A stretch of DNA of 23,239 nt, taken from Gammaproteobacteria bacterium (GTDB lineage: Bacteria > Pseudomonadota > Gammaproteobacteria > S144-34). The stretch covers positions 1-23,239 of the forward strand of contig WGBS01000097.1 in assembly GCA_015494165.1 (NCBI GenBank), given 5' to 3'. Below the pieces are notes generated by a model. The model did not search any database and was not told the DNA's origin. It was given only the letters and a program-made list of their open reading frames with translations. This document shows, one piece after another, positions 1 to 7,739 of the stretch. Each line of letters starts with the position of its first letter. The first letter of the stretch is position 1. A program made the translations under genes and the position numbers.

Positions 1-1239
1 GCCGAGCCCGGCACCGCGGGGCTGCTCGACGTGGGCGAGGCCCGCCGCCGGATCCTCGAGGCGGTGCGGCCCGTGGAGGGCAGCGTCGAGGTGGCCCTGG
101 GCGAGGCGCCGGGGCGCGTCCTGGCCGAGGCGGTGGCCGTCCCCTTCGACGTGCCGCCGGCCGACAACTCCGCCATGGACGGCTACGCCCTGCGCGCCGG
201 CGACGTGCCGGCGGAGGGCGAGGCGCGCCTGCGCGTGGTGGGCGCGGCCTTCGCGGGCCACCCCTTCACGGGGCGCGTGGGGCCGGGCGAGGCCGTGCGC
301 ATCATGACGGGCGCGGTCCTGCCCGAGGGCGCCGACGCCGTCGTCATGCAGGAGCGCGTGCGCGTCGAGGGCGACGGGGTCGTGGTGCCGGGCCCGGTGT
401 GGCCCGGCGAGAACGTCCGCCGTGCGGGCGAGGACCTCGCCAGGGGCGCCGAGGCGCTCGCGGCCGGCACGCGCCTGGGGCCGGCGCAGATCGGCCTGCT
501 CGCCTCGCTGGGCCTGGCGCGCGTTGCGGTGCGGCGCCGCCCGCGGGTGGCGGTCTTCTCCACCGGCGACGAGCTGCGCCAGCCGGGCGAGCCCCTCGGC
601 CCGGGTGACATCTACGACAGCAACCGCCCCACGCTCCTCGCCCTGCTCGCGGGCCTCGGGCTCGAGCCGCTCGACCTGGGGCGCGTGCCGGACGAGCGCG
701 GCGCCGTGGAGGAGACGCTCGCGCGCGCGGCGCGCGAGGCCGACGCCGTCCTCACCTCGGGCGGCGTCTCGGTGGGCGAGGCCGACTACGTCACGGAGGT
801 GCTGCGCGCGCTCGGCGAGGTCGGCTTCTGGAAGGTCGCGATCAAGCCCGGCAAGCCCCTCGCCTTCGGGCGCGTGGACGAGGCGCTCTTCTTCGGCCTG
901 CCGGGCAACCCGGTCTCGGTGATGGTGACCTTCCTGGTGCTGGTGCAGCCGGCGCTGCGGCGCCTGGCGGGCGAGCGCGACGTGGACCCGCCCGTTGCGC
1001 GCGCCCGCGCGCGCGCGCCCTTCCGCAAGCGGCCCGGCCGCACCGACTACCAGCGCGGCGTGCTCGCGGTCGCCGCCGACGGCACTCTGGAGGTGGCGCC
1101 CACGGGCCCGCAGGGCTCGCACGTGCTGAGCTCGGTCGCGCGCGCCGACTGCCTCGTGGTGCTGCCGCGCGAGGCGGGCGATATCGCCCCCGGCACCTGG
1201 GTCGAGGTGCACCCCTTCCGCGGCCTGATGCCGTGCTGA
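1..1239 (+). CDS. moeA: Molybdopterin molybdenumtransferase MoeA (5' end probably cut by the window)
   Basis: MoeA inserts molybdate into adenylylated molybdopterin in the last step of molybdenum cofactor synthesis in the cytoplasm. Numbering from the GTG at 31 (402 residues), the sequence shows DNSAMDGYA (45-53), RIMTGA (90-95), RRAGED (130-135), FSTGDEL (176-182), TSGGVSVGEADY (242-253), KPGKPLAFG (272-280), GLPGNPVS (289-296) and a C-terminal MoeA domain IV (about 325-400). All the family blocks are in order. The reading frame is open through the ten codons before the GTG, and the residues Gly-Leu-Leu-Asp-Val there align with the segment a few residues after the start of E. coli MoeA. The true start is therefore probably upstream of the window, and the GTG at 31 is the only start visible. 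It is co-oriented with the archease gene after a 90-nt gap. Identity is secure; only the start is open. Confidence 0.95.
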   Translation, partial: AEPGTAGLLDVGEARRRILEAVRPVEGSVEVALGEAPGRVLAEAVAVPFDVPPADNSAMDGYALRAGDVPAEGEARLRVVGAAFAGHPFTGRVGPGEAVRIMTGAVLPEGADAVVMQERVRVEGDGVVVPGPVWPGENVRRAGEDLARGAEALAAGTRLGPAQIGLLASLGLARVAVRRRPRVAVFSTGDELRQPGEPLGPGDIYDSNRPTLLALLAGLGLEPLDLGRVPDERGAVEETLARAAREADAVLTSGGVSVGEADYVTEVLRALGEVGFWKVAIKPGKPLAFGRVDEALFFGLPGNPVSVMVTFLVLVQPALRRLAGERDVDPPVARARARAPFRKRPGRTDYQRGVLAVAADGTLEVAPTGPQGSHVLSSVARADCLVVLPREAGDIAPGTWVEVHPFRGLMPC

Positions 1240-1257
1240 GGCGCGCCAGCGCGCGCC
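1240..1257 (+). terminator. GC hairpin directly after moeA, no T tract
   Basis: A perfect 7-bp stem (GGCGCGC paired with GCGCGCC, loop CAGC) begins at the base after the moeA stop. There is no run of T after it, so it is at best a factor-dependent terminator or a 3'-end stabiliser. In DNA this GC-rich, chance hairpins are common. Confidence 0.3.
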
Positions 1258-1329
1258 GCGGCGCACGGCACTTGAAAGGGCGCGGTCCGGACGCAACCTT
1301 CGGGTGACGGAGCCGAGCGGAGAGCCGCG

Positions 1330-1758
1330 ATGGCCTGCGCGCCGCCGTGCTGGGAGCACTTCGAGCACGACGCCGACGTCGGCGTGCGGGGTGTGGGCAG
1401 GACGCCCGAGGAGGCCTTCGAGCAGGCGGCGCTGGCGCTGACGGCGGTGATCACCGACCCCGCCCGCGTCGCCGCCCGCGAGCGCGTCGCCGTCCGCTGC
1501 GAGGCCCCGGACCTGGAGCTGCTGCTCGTCGACTGGCTCAACGCCCTCGTCTACGAGATGGCCACCCGCCACATGCTCTTCGGCCGCTACGCGGTGCGCA
1601 TCGAGGACGGGCGCCTGGAGGGCGAGGCCTGGGGCGAGCCGGTCGACCGCGACCGCCACGCCCCGGCCGTGGAGGTCAAGGGCGCGACCTACACGGCGCT
1701 CGCCGTGCGCCGGCGCGAGGACGGCGCGTGGGTCGCCGAGTGCGTGGTGGACGTCTGA
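1330..1758 (+). CDS. Archease (RtcB-activating protein)
   Basis: The product is 142 residues, the usual size of archease. Archease promotes guanylylation and multiple turnover of the RNA ligase RtcB. The family pattern is visible throughout: an N-terminal HDADVG (13-18, family form HTADxG), the segment LLLVDWLNALVYE in the middle, VKGATYTAL, and an ending ECVVDV. Asp16 and the penultimate Asp141 occupy the positions that bind metal in characterised archeases. The ATG at 1330 is preceded by GGAGAG (1319-1324) at 5 nt. A TTGAAA box lies at 1272-1277, but only a poor -10 (AACCTT) follows at 17 nt, so a separate promoter is uncertain. The gene ends 25 nt before rtcB, its known partner, which strongly supports the call. 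Confidence 0.93.
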   Translation: MACAPPCWEHFEHDADVGVRGVGRTPEEAFEQAALALTAVITDPARVAARERVAVRCEAPDLELLLVDWLNALVYEMATRHMLFGRYAVRIEDGRLEGEAWGEPVDRDRHAPAVEVKGATYTALAVRRREDGAWVAECVVDV

Positions 1759-1783
1759 GCCCCACGGGCAGGAGGTCGCAGCC

Positions 1784-3217
1784 ATGGACCCGAGCCGCCT
1801 CGAACGCCGCGACGAGCACACCTGGGTCATCCCGCCCACGGGCGCCATGCGCGTGCCCGCCATCCTGTACGCCAGCGAGGCGCTCGTGCGCGAGATGGAC
1901 GAGAAGGTCTTCGAGCAGGCGGCCAACGTCGCCACGCTCCCCGGCATCGTGCAGGCCGCCTACGCCATGCCGGACGCCCACTGGGGCTACGGCTTCCCCA
2001 TCGGCGGCGTCGCCGCCTTCGACGCCGAGGAGGGCGGGGTGGTCTCGGCCGGCGGGGTCGGCTTCGACATCTCCTGCGGCGTGCGCACGCTCACCACGGG
2101 GCTCACGCGGGCCGACGTGGAGCCCGCGAAGGAGGCCCTCGCCGACATGCTCTACGCCAAGGTCCCGGCCGGCGTCGGCAGCACCGGCAGGATCCGCCTC
2201 GACGCCAAGGAGATGGATGCCATGCTGCGCGGCGGCGCGCAGTGGGCGGTCGAGCGCGGCTGGGGACGGCCGGAGGACCTCGAGCGCATCGAGGAGCGCG
2301 GGCGCATGTCGGGCGCGCGCCCCGAGTGCGTCTCGGAGCGGGCCAAGCAGCGCCAGCGCGACGAGATGGGCACCCTGGGCTCCGGAAACCACTACCTCGA
2401 GGTGCAGGAGGTGGCCGAGATCTACGACCCGGCGGTCGCCGCGGCCTTCGGCCTGCACGAGGGCGAGATCGTGGTCAGCATCCACTGCGGCTCGCGCGGG
2501 CTCGGCCACCAGATCGGCACCGACTACCTGCGGCGCATGCTCGAGGCCGCGCGCGCCCACGGCATCGCGCTGCCCGACCGCGAGCTCGCCTGCGCCCCCA
2601 TCCGCTCCACCGTGGGCCAGGAGTACCTCGGCGCCATGCGCGCGGCCATCAACTGCGCCCTCGCCAACCGCCAGATCATCACCCACCTGGCGCGCGAGGC
2701 CTTCGCCGCGGTCTTCCCGGGCGTGGACCTGCGGCTGGTCTACGACGTCTCGCACAACACCTGCAAGGAGGAGCTGCACCGCACCGCCGAGGGCGGCGAG
2801 CGCCGTCTCTACGTCCACCGCAAGGGCGCCACGCGCGCCTTCGGGCCCGGGCACCCCGACCTCCCCGAGGCCTATCGCAAGGTCGGCCAGCCGGTGCTCA
2901 TCGGCGGCTCCATGGGCACCTGCTCCTACGTGCTCGTCGGCACGCGCGACAGCGAGGCCCTCGCCTTCTCCTCGGCCTGCCACGGCGCCGGCCGCGCCAT
3001 GAGCCGCAAGCAGGCGACGAAGCGCTGGCGCGGGCGCGAGCTGGTCGAGGAACTCGCCCGCCGGGGCATCGTCATCCGCTCGCCCTCGATGCGCGGGGTG
3101 GCCGAGGAGGCGCCGGGCGCCTACAAGGACGTCAGCGCCGTGGTCGAGGCGGCGCACGCGGCCGGGCTCGCGCGCAAGGTGGCGAAGCTGGTGCCCATCG
3201 TCTGCATCAAGGGCTGA
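1784..3217 (+). CDS. rtcB: RNA-splicing ligase RtcB
   Basis: RtcB joins RNA 2',3'-cyclic phosphate (or 3'-phosphate) and 5'-OH ends using GTP and Mn2+, and serves tRNA splicing or RNA repair. The 477-residue product is full length. Visible motifs are AMPDAHWGYGFPIGG (61-75), GVGFDISCGVR (91-101; Asp95 and Cys98 as Mn ligands), LGSGNHYLEV (198-207), HCGSRGLGHQ (234-243), YDVSHNTCKEE (320-330), HRKGATRAF (345-353), the guanylylated His400 in SACHGAGR (397-404), and the final Lys476 in VCIKG. All catalytic residues are present. An AGGAGG at 1770-1775 precedes the ATG by 8 nt. It follows archease by 25 nt and precedes polX by 10 nt. No rtcA or rtcR is beside it, unlike the E. coli rtc locus, so no sigma-54 control is indicated here. 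Confidence 0.97.
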   Translation: MDPSRLERRDEHTWVIPPTGAMRVPAILYASEALVREMDEKVFEQAANVATLPGIVQAAYAMPDAHWGYGFPIGGVAAFDAEEGGVVSAGGVGFDISCGVRTLTTGLTRADVEPAKEALADMLYAKVPAGVGSTGRIRLDAKEMDAMLRGGAQWAVERGWGRPEDLERIEERGRMSGARPECVSERAKQRQRDEMGTLGSGNHYLEVQEVAEIYDPAVAAAFGLHEGEIVVSIHCGSRGLGHQIGTDYLRRMLEAARAHGIALPDRELACAPIRSTVGQEYLGAMRAAINCALANRQIITHLAREAFAAVFPGVDLRLVYDVSHNTCKEELHRTAEGGERRLYVHRKGATRAFGPGHPDLPEAYRKVGQPVLIGGSMGTCSYVLVGTRDSEALAFSSACHGAGRAMSRKQATKRWRGRELVEELARRGIVIRSPSMRGVAEEAPGAYKDVSAVVEAAHAAGLARKVAKLVPIVCIKG

Positions 3218-3227
3218 GGGGAACGCG

Positions 3228-4949
3228 GTGGCGGTCCGCAACGAGGAGGTCGCCGCCGTCTTCGACGAGATCGCGGACCTGCTCGAGATCCGCGGCGACA
3301 ACCCCTTCCGCGTGCGCGCCTACCGCAACGCCGCGCGCACGGTGCGCAGCCTCGGGCGCGAGGTCGCCGACCTCGTCGCCGCGGGCGAGGACCTCACGCG
3401 CCTGCCGGGCATCGGCCAGGACCTCGCCGACAAGATCCGCGAGCTCGTCACGACCGGCACCAGCGCCACCCTCGAGGAGCTGCGCCGCGAGCTGCCGCCG
3501 GGCCTGGGCGCGCTGCTGCGCCTGCCCGGGCTCGGGCCCAAGCGCGTGGCGGCACTGCACCACGAGCTCGGCATCGACAGCCTCGAGGCCCTGCGGCGCG
3601 CCGCCGAGGCCGGCAGGCTTCGAGGCCTCCCGGGCTTCGGGCCCAAGACCGAGGCGCGCGTGCTCGAGGCCATCCGGGCGCGTCTCGACACCGGCCGCCG
3701 CTTCCTGCTCGCCGAGGCCGAAGGCTGGGCCGAGGCCCTCGTCGAGCACCTGCGCGCCGCGCGCGGCGTGAACGAGATCGTGGTCGCCGGCAGCTTCCGG
3801 CGCCGGCGCGAGACCGTCGGCGACCTCGACATCCTGTGCACGGCACGCGACGGCGCCGCGGTGGCGGCGCACTTCGTGCGCTACGAGCGCGCCGCCGAGG
3901 TGCTCTCGCAGGGCACCACGCGCAGCACCATCGTGCTCCAGAACGGCCTGCAGGTGGACCTGCGCGTGGTCGAGGAAGGCAGCTTCGGCGCCGCCCTGCA
4001 CTACTTCACGGGCAGCAAGGCGCACAACATCGCCGTGCGGCGCATGGGCCAGCAGCGCGGCCTCAAGATCAACGAGTACGGCGTCTTCCGCGGGGCGCGC
4101 CGCGTCGCGGGCAGCACCGAGGAGTCGGTCTTCCGCGCGGTCGGCCTGCCGTGGATCCCGCCCGAGCTGCGCGAGGACCGCGGCGAGATCGAGGCCGCGC
4201 AGGCCGGCGCCCTGCCGCGGCTCGTGCGGCGCGAGGACCTGCGCGGCGACCTCCATTGCCACACGCGCGCGAGCGACGGGCGCAGCACGCTCGAGGAGAT
4301 GGCCGAGGCGGCGCGCGCCGCCGGGCTCGAGTACCTCGCCTTCACCGAGCACTCGCGCAGCCTGCGCGTGGCGCGCGGGCTGGATGCCGCACGCCTGCGC
4401 GCCCACGTCGAGGCGATCCGCCGCCTCGACGAGCGCCTCGAGGGCATCACGCTGCTCGCCGGCATCGAGGTCGAGATCCTCGAGGACGGCAGCCTCGACC
4501 TTCCGGACGAGGTGCTCGCCGAGCTCGACGTGGTCGTGGGGGCGGTGCACAGCCACTTCGACCTGCCGCGTGCGCGCCAGACGCGCCGCATCCTGCGCGC
4601 CATGGACCACCCCCATTTCCACATCCTCGCCCACCCCAGCGGGCGGCTGCTGCTGCAGCGCGATCCCTACGACGTCGACCTCGCGCGCGTCATCCGCCAC
4701 GCGCGCGAGCGCGGCTGCTTCCTCGAGCTCAACGCCAATCCGGACCGCCTCGACCTCGACGACGTGCACTGCCGCATGGCGCGCGACGAGGGCGTGCTGG
4801 TGGCGATCTGCTCCGACGCCCACTCGAGCCTGGGCTTCGCCAACCTCCGCTACGGCGTCGGCCAGGCGCGGCGCGGCTGGCTGGGGCCCGAGCACGTGCT
4901 CAACACGCGCCCCGTCGAGGAGCTCCGGCGTCTGCTCGCCGGCGGCTGA
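3228..4949 (+). CDS. polX: DNA polymerase X family protein with PHP nuclease domain (PolX)
   Basis: Bacterial PolX is a gap-filling DNA polymerase and 3'-5' exonuclease in base-excision repair. The 573-residue product matches the family length. Helix-hairpin-helix loops lie at 59-70 (LPGIGQDLADKI), 99-110 (LPGLGPKRVAAL) and 134-146 (LPGFGPKTEARVL). The nucleotidyltransferase core is GSFRRRRETVGDLDIL (188-203, Asp199 and Asp201) with the third Asp244 in LQVDLRV. The C-terminal PHP domain begins at DLHCHTRASDG (341-351) and carries what look like all nine metal ligands: His343, His345, Asp350, His375, Glu414, His441, His469, Asp530 and His532. Both activities should be intact. The start is a GTG 10 nt after the rtcB stop, with GAGGGG as ribosome site, so it is likely co-transcribed with archease and rtcB. 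Confidence 0.95.
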   Translation: MAVRNEEVAAVFDEIADLLEIRGDNPFRVRAYRNAARTVRSLGREVADLVAAGEDLTRLPGIGQDLADKIRELVTTGTSATLEELRRELPPGLGALLRLPGLGPKRVAALHHELGIDSLEALRRAAEAGRLRGLPGFGPKTEARVLEAIRARLDTGRRFLLAEAEGWAEALVEHLRAARGVNEIVVAGSFRRRRETVGDLDILCTARDGAAVAAHFVRYERAAEVLSQGTTRSTIVLQNGLQVDLRVVEEGSFGAALHYFTGSKAHNIAVRRMGQQRGLKINEYGVFRGARRVAGSTEESVFRAVGLPWIPPELREDRGEIEAAQAGALPRLVRREDLRGDLHCHTRASDGRSTLEEMAEAARAAGLEYLAFTEHSRSLRVARGLDAARLRAHVEAIRRLDERLEGITLLAGIEVEILEDGSLDLPDEVLAELDVVVGAVHSHFDLPRARQTRRILRAMDHPHFHILAHPSGRLLLQRDPYDVDLARVIRHARERGCFLELNANPDRLDLDDVHCRMARDEGVLVAICSDAHSSLGFANLRYGVGQARRGWLGPEHVLNTRPVEELRRLLAGG

Positions 4950-4955
4950 CGGGCC

Positions 4956-4976
4956 GCGGCCGCCTGCGGCGGCCGC
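4956..4976 (+). terminator. Perfect 9-bp hairpin just after polX
   Basis: GCGGCCGCC and GGCGGCCGC pair perfectly across a TGC loop, 6 nt after the polX stop. No T run follows, so it is more likely a 3'-end stem that protects the messenger, or the first stem of the composite element, than an intrinsic terminator by itself. Confidence 0.4.
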
Positions 4977-5012
4977 AGAGACGAGAGACGGGAGCCGGGA
5001 GGCGAGGGTCGG

Positions 5013-5040
5013 TGCACCCTTCGGGCGCAGCCTTTTCTCT
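5013..5040 (+). terminator. Intrinsic terminator-like hairpin inside repeat copy 1
   Basis: TGCaCCC pairs with GGGcGCA around a TTC loop (5013-5029; one internal A/C mismatch), followed by GCCTTTTCTCTTT. The layout is that of a rho-independent terminator for the archease-rtcB-polX transcript. The hairpins of copies 2 and 3 have a different stem sequence but the same loop, position and pyrimidine tail. Confidence 0.6.
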
Positions 5041-5141
5041 TTCCCCCTCCCGCAACCCGTCTCCCGCAAACTGCAAAGCGCAAACTGCGGCCCGCAGGCC
5101 GCATGCCGGGACCGGCTAAAGCCCCGCGGCCGGCGTGCCGT

Positions 5142-5147
5142 TAGAAT
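5142..5147 (+). promoter_or_regulatory. Possible -10 box for the GGDEF-EAL gene
   Basis: TAGAAT matches TATAAT at five of six positions and stands out in this GC-rich DNA. No convincing -35 lies 16-18 nt upstream. A start near 5154 would give a leader of about 93 nt before the ATG at 5247. Confidence 0.4.
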
Positions 5148-5246
5148 CCCCGAAACCGGGAGCGCCCTTCCCGCCCGGGCCCCGGCCCCGCCCGGGCCGC
5201 CATACCGCTGGAAGGGCCGGGACCTCCGGGATCCCGAGGTCGCCCG

Positions 5247-6890
5247 ATGGGAGCGAGCACCACGGCCCGACACCAGGTGGCTCGCGGCCGCCCGCGCGGC
5301 CTGCGGCCTCCACTCGAGGCACTCATTCTCTGCGCCGCCCTGGCGGCGGCGCCCCCCGCACGTGCCCACGACGCCGAGGCGGCCCTCGGGGCGGCCGTGG
5401 GCCTCGGGCTCGCGGGCGCGCTGGCCACCACCGTGGGCCTCGGCTCCGTGGCCGTCGCCCGCCTGCGCCGGGCGCTGCGGCGCACCCGCGCCCGGCTGCG
5501 GCACGAGATCCGCGCACGCCGCGCCGCGGAGGCGGCGGCCCGCAGGGCGGGGGACGGGCCCGGGTCGACCGCCAGCCGCCGCACGCTGGAGCGGGCCGCC
5601 CTGTACGACCCGCTCACGGACCTGCCCAACCGCGCCAGCTTCCTGGAGCACCTCGCCCAACGCCTGGCCGTGTGCCTAGGATCCGGACACGGGCTCGCCG
5701 TCGTCATGCTCGACCTCGACGGCTTCAAGGAGGTGAACGACACTCTCGGCCACCACCACGGGGATCGTCTCCTGCAGGCGGTCGCGGTACGGCTCCGCCA
5801 GAGTGTCCGCGCCACGGACCTCGTGGCGCGGTGGAGCGGCGACGAGTTCGTGCTTCTCCTTGCCGACGCGGGCGGCGAGGACGCCGCCCGGGCCGCGACC
5901 GGCAAGGTCCTCGACGCCCTCGCCCGCCCGCTCCAGGTGGAGGGCCACCCGATCTACATCCAGGCGAGCGCCGGCATCGCATTGGCGCCGGAGGACGGGA
6001 CGGAGCCGGAAACCCTCATCCGCCGGGCGGACGCGGCGATGTACCGCGCCAAGGACCGGCGCAGCGGGATCGAGCGCTACGCACCCGAGGAGGACCCCTA
6101 TTCGCGCCAGCGGCTCGAGCTCGCCGCCGAGCTCGCCGGCGACCTGCGCTCCGGCGCCGCGCGGCTCGCCGTCTGGTACCAGCCCCAGGTCGCGCTCGCC
6201 ACGGCACGCGTGGTCGCGGCCGAGGCGCTGCTGCGCTGGAGACGCTCCGACGGAACGCCGGTCCCGCCGGACCGCACCGTGGCCGTGGCCGAACGTGCCG
6301 GTCTCATACGGCCGCTCACCTTCCGCGTCCTCGAGCTGGCGATCGCCCATCTGGCCACCTGGCGCACGCGGGGGCTGGGACTCGAGCTCGCCGTCAACCT
6401 CTCGCCGTGGATGCTCAACGACCCGAACCTGGGCCGGGACATCCTGCGCAGGCTGGAACGGGCGCGCCTTCCGGCGGGCGCGCTCACCCTCGAGGTCACA
6501 GAAGGCGCCCTGCTGCGCGAGCCCCGTCTCGCCGTCCGCCTGCTCGGCGAGCTGCGCGCGGCGGGGCTGCGCATCGCGCTCGACGACTTCGGGACCGGCT
6601 ATTCCTCTCTCGACCGCCTCTGGCGACTCCCGGTGGACGAGATCAAGATCGACCGGCGCTTCGTCACGGGCATCGGCGAGGCCCGCAACCTCGCCATCGT
6701 GCGCACCATCGTCGCCCTCGGCCGTCAGCGTCACGCCGAGCTCCTTGCCGAGGGCGTGGAGGACGCGGACACGGCCGTGCTGCTCGCCGGCCTCGGCGTG
6801 GACCGCATCCAGGGCTACCACGTGGCGCGCCCCATGCCGCCGGACGAGCTGCCCCGCTGGATCGGGTCCCGCGCCGCCGCATCGCGCTAG
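5247..6890 (+). CDS. Membrane-anchored GGDEF-EAL protein (probable c-di-GMP phosphodiesterase)
   Basis: The 547-residue protein has a short hydrophobic N-terminus (about 24-40 and 44-71, one or two membrane segments), a basic, probably coiled linker (71-115), a GGDEF domain (about 118-278) and an EAL domain (about 288-540). The GGDEF signature is SGDEF (197-201), a one-residue departure from GGDEF, with the inhibitory-site motif RATD (188-191) five residues before it. The EAL domain keeps its catalytic pattern: EALLRW (326-331), NLS (384-386), LEVTEG (415-420), DDFGTGYSSL (446-455), EIKIDRRF (465-472), AEGVED (501-506) and QGYHVARP (522-529). Phosphodiesterase activity is therefore likely; cyclase activity is uncertain. 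The ATG at 5247 follows GAGGT by 6 nt. The gene stands alone between two repeat elements. There is no recognisable sensor domain beyond the membrane segments. Confidence 0.92.
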   Translation: MGASTTARHQVARGRPRGLRPPLEALILCAALAAAPPARAHDAEAALGAAVGLGLAGALATTVGLGSVAVARLRRALRRTRARLRHEIRARRAAEAAARRAGDGPGSTASRRTLERAALYDPLTDLPNRASFLEHLAQRLAVCLGSGHGLAVVMLDLDGFKEVNDTLGHHHGDRLLQAVAVRLRQSVRATDLVARWSGDEFVLLLADAGGEDAARAATGKVLDALARPLQVEGHPIYIQASAGIALAPEDGTEPETLIRRADAAMYRAKDRRSGIERYAPEEDPYSRQRLELAAELAGDLRSGAARLAVWYQPQVALATARVVAAEALLRWRRSDGTPVPPDRTVAVAERAGLIRPLTFRVLELAIAHLATWRTRGLGLELAVNLSPWMLNDPNLGRDILRRLERARLPAGALTLEVTEGALLREPRLAVRLLGELRAAGLRIALDDFGTGYSSLDRLWRLPVDEIKIDRRFVTGIGEARNLAIVRTIVALGRQRHAELLAEGVEDADTAVLLAGLGVDRIQGYHVARPMPPDELPRWIGSRAAASR

Positions 6891-7078
6891 GCGCCACACG
6901 GGCCGCAGTGAGCGGTCCGCAGCATACGCGCACGGCCTGTGGCGGCAGAGGCGAGAGACGGGGGTCGGGAGGCAAGGGGTGGAGCGCGCTTCGCGCGCGG
7001 CCTTTTGTCTTTCCCGCGTCCCGCAGCCCGTCACCCGCCTCCCGTCACCCGCCTTCCGCAACCCGTCGCCCGGCACCG
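6891..7078 (+). repeat. Composite heptamer repeat element, copy 2 (after GGDEF-EAL)
   Basis: The element follows the GGDEF-EAL stop. A lead-in holds GGCCGCA (6901) and GTCCGCA (6915) 14 nt apart. Five GNCGRGR-type heptamers then run 6950-6984 (GGCGAGA, GACGGGG, GTCGGGA, GGCAAGG, GGTGGAG), next the hairpin and T tract, then nine uninterrupted units at 7013-7075, eight starting CCCG and one TCCG. Unit 2 and the start of unit 4 resemble those of copy 1. The repeat ends one base before the TTGAAA box of the pncA promoter. Confidence 0.8.
6984..7012 (+). terminator. Intrinsic terminator-like hairpin inside repeat copy 2
   Basis: GCGCGC pairs perfectly with GCGCGC across a TTC loop (6984-6998), followed by GGCCTTTTGTCTTT. 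The 15-nt stem-loop is identical to the minus-strand hairpin at 15599-15613. It should terminate transcription leaving the GGDEF-EAL gene. Confidence 0.65.
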
Positions 7079-7107
7079 TTGAAAGCGCGTGCGCACGCCC
7101 GCATCAT
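7079..7107 (+). promoter_or_regulatory. Candidate promoter of pncA-pncB with palindrome in the spacer
   Basis: TTGAAA (7079-7084, five of six to consensus) is followed after 17 nt by CATCAT (7102-7107, four of six). The spacer contains the perfect 12-bp palindrome GCGTGCGCACGC (7087-7098), placed where a repressor would block polymerase. The box positions are clear; promoter and operator function are inferred. Confidence 0.45.
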
Positions 7108-7145
7108 CGGGCCGAGAGAGACCGGCCAGCGGCCAGGAGGCGGCG

Positions 7146-7739
7146 ATGGACGCGGAGCGCATGCAACCCGGCGAGGGCGACGCCCTGCTGATCGTCGACG
7201 TCCAGAACGACTTCCTCCCGGGCGGGGCCCTGCCGGTGCCCGAGGGCGACGCCGTGGTGCCTGTGCTCAACCGCTGGATCGAGCGCTTCACGGCCAGGGG
7301 GCTACCGGTCTACGCCACGCGCGACTGGCATCCCCCCAACCATTGCTCCTTCCGCGAGCAGGGCGGGCCGTGGCCGCCGCACTGCGTCGCCGACACCGAG
7401 GGCGCCGCCTTCGCGCCGGGGCTGAAGCTGCCGCCGGATGCCGTGATCGTCTCCAAGGCGACCGAGCCCGACCGGGAGGCTTACTCCGGCTTCCAGGGGA
7501 CGGACCTCGCCGAGCGCCTGCGCGCGCAGGGGGCGCGGCGGCTGTTCGTCGGCGGCCTCGCCACGGACTACTGCGTGCTGAGCACCGTGCGCGACGCCCT
7601 GCGCGAGGGCTTCGAGGTGGTGGTGATCGAGGACGCCGTGCGCGCCGTCGACGTGCAGCCGGGCGACGGTGCGCGGGCGCTGGAGGAGATGCGCCGCCTC
7701 GGGGCACGGACGGTGCGGACCGAGGCGACGGCCGCATGA
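7146..7739 (+). CDS. pncA: Nicotinamidase (isochorismatase-like hydrolase)
   Basis: The enzyme hydrolyses nicotinamide to nicotinate and ammonia, the first step of the deamidating NAD salvage route. The catalytic triad is visible as Asp18 (IVDVQNDF), Lys104 (VSKATEPD) and Cys143 (LATDYCV). The metal site is Asp60 and His62 in RDWHPPNH and His79 in WPPHC, with spacing identical to the Pyrococcus enzyme. The length of 197 residues is normal. The ATG at 7146 is chosen because AGGAGG (7135-7140) sits 5 nt before it; the frame stays open upstream to 7089, but those residues fall in the promoter and do not resemble the family. The gene overlaps pncB by ATGA, so the two salvage enzymes are translationally coupled. 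Confidence 0.96.
   Translation: MDAERMQPGEGDALLIVDVQNDFLPGGALPVPEGDAVVPVLNRWIERFTARGLPVYATRDWHPPNHCSFREQGGPWPPHCVADTEGAAFAPGLKLPPDAVIVSKATEPDREAYSGFQGTDLAERLRAQGARRLFVGGLATDYCVLSTVRDALREGFEVVVIEDAVRAVDVQPGDGARALEEMRRLGARTVRTEATAA

Larger units (their letters stand above)
4950..5104 (+). repeat. Composite heptamer repeat element, copy 1 (after polX)
   Basis: This stretch between polX and the GGDEF-EAL gene is built on a 7-bp period. Five units of form GNCGRGR occupy 4980-5014 (for example GACGGGA at 4987, GGCGAGG at 5001, GTCGGTG at 5008). A TTC-loop hairpin with T tract follows at 5013-5040. Eight further units in the same frame run from 5049 to 5104: three CCCGYNN units, then drifted forms such as ACTGCAA, AGCGCAA and GCCGCAT. 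Copies with the same architecture lie at 6891-7078 (+) and 15314-15699 (-). The 17 bases 4999-5015 are identical to the reverse complement of 15612-15628, which rules out coincidence of composition. No coding potential is apparent. Confidence 0.8.

Noticed and set aside
5135..7735. Extension of the pncB frame upstream for more than 850 codons
   Set aside because: It runs out of frame through the GGDEF-EAL and pncA genes. The family N-terminus begins at 7736.
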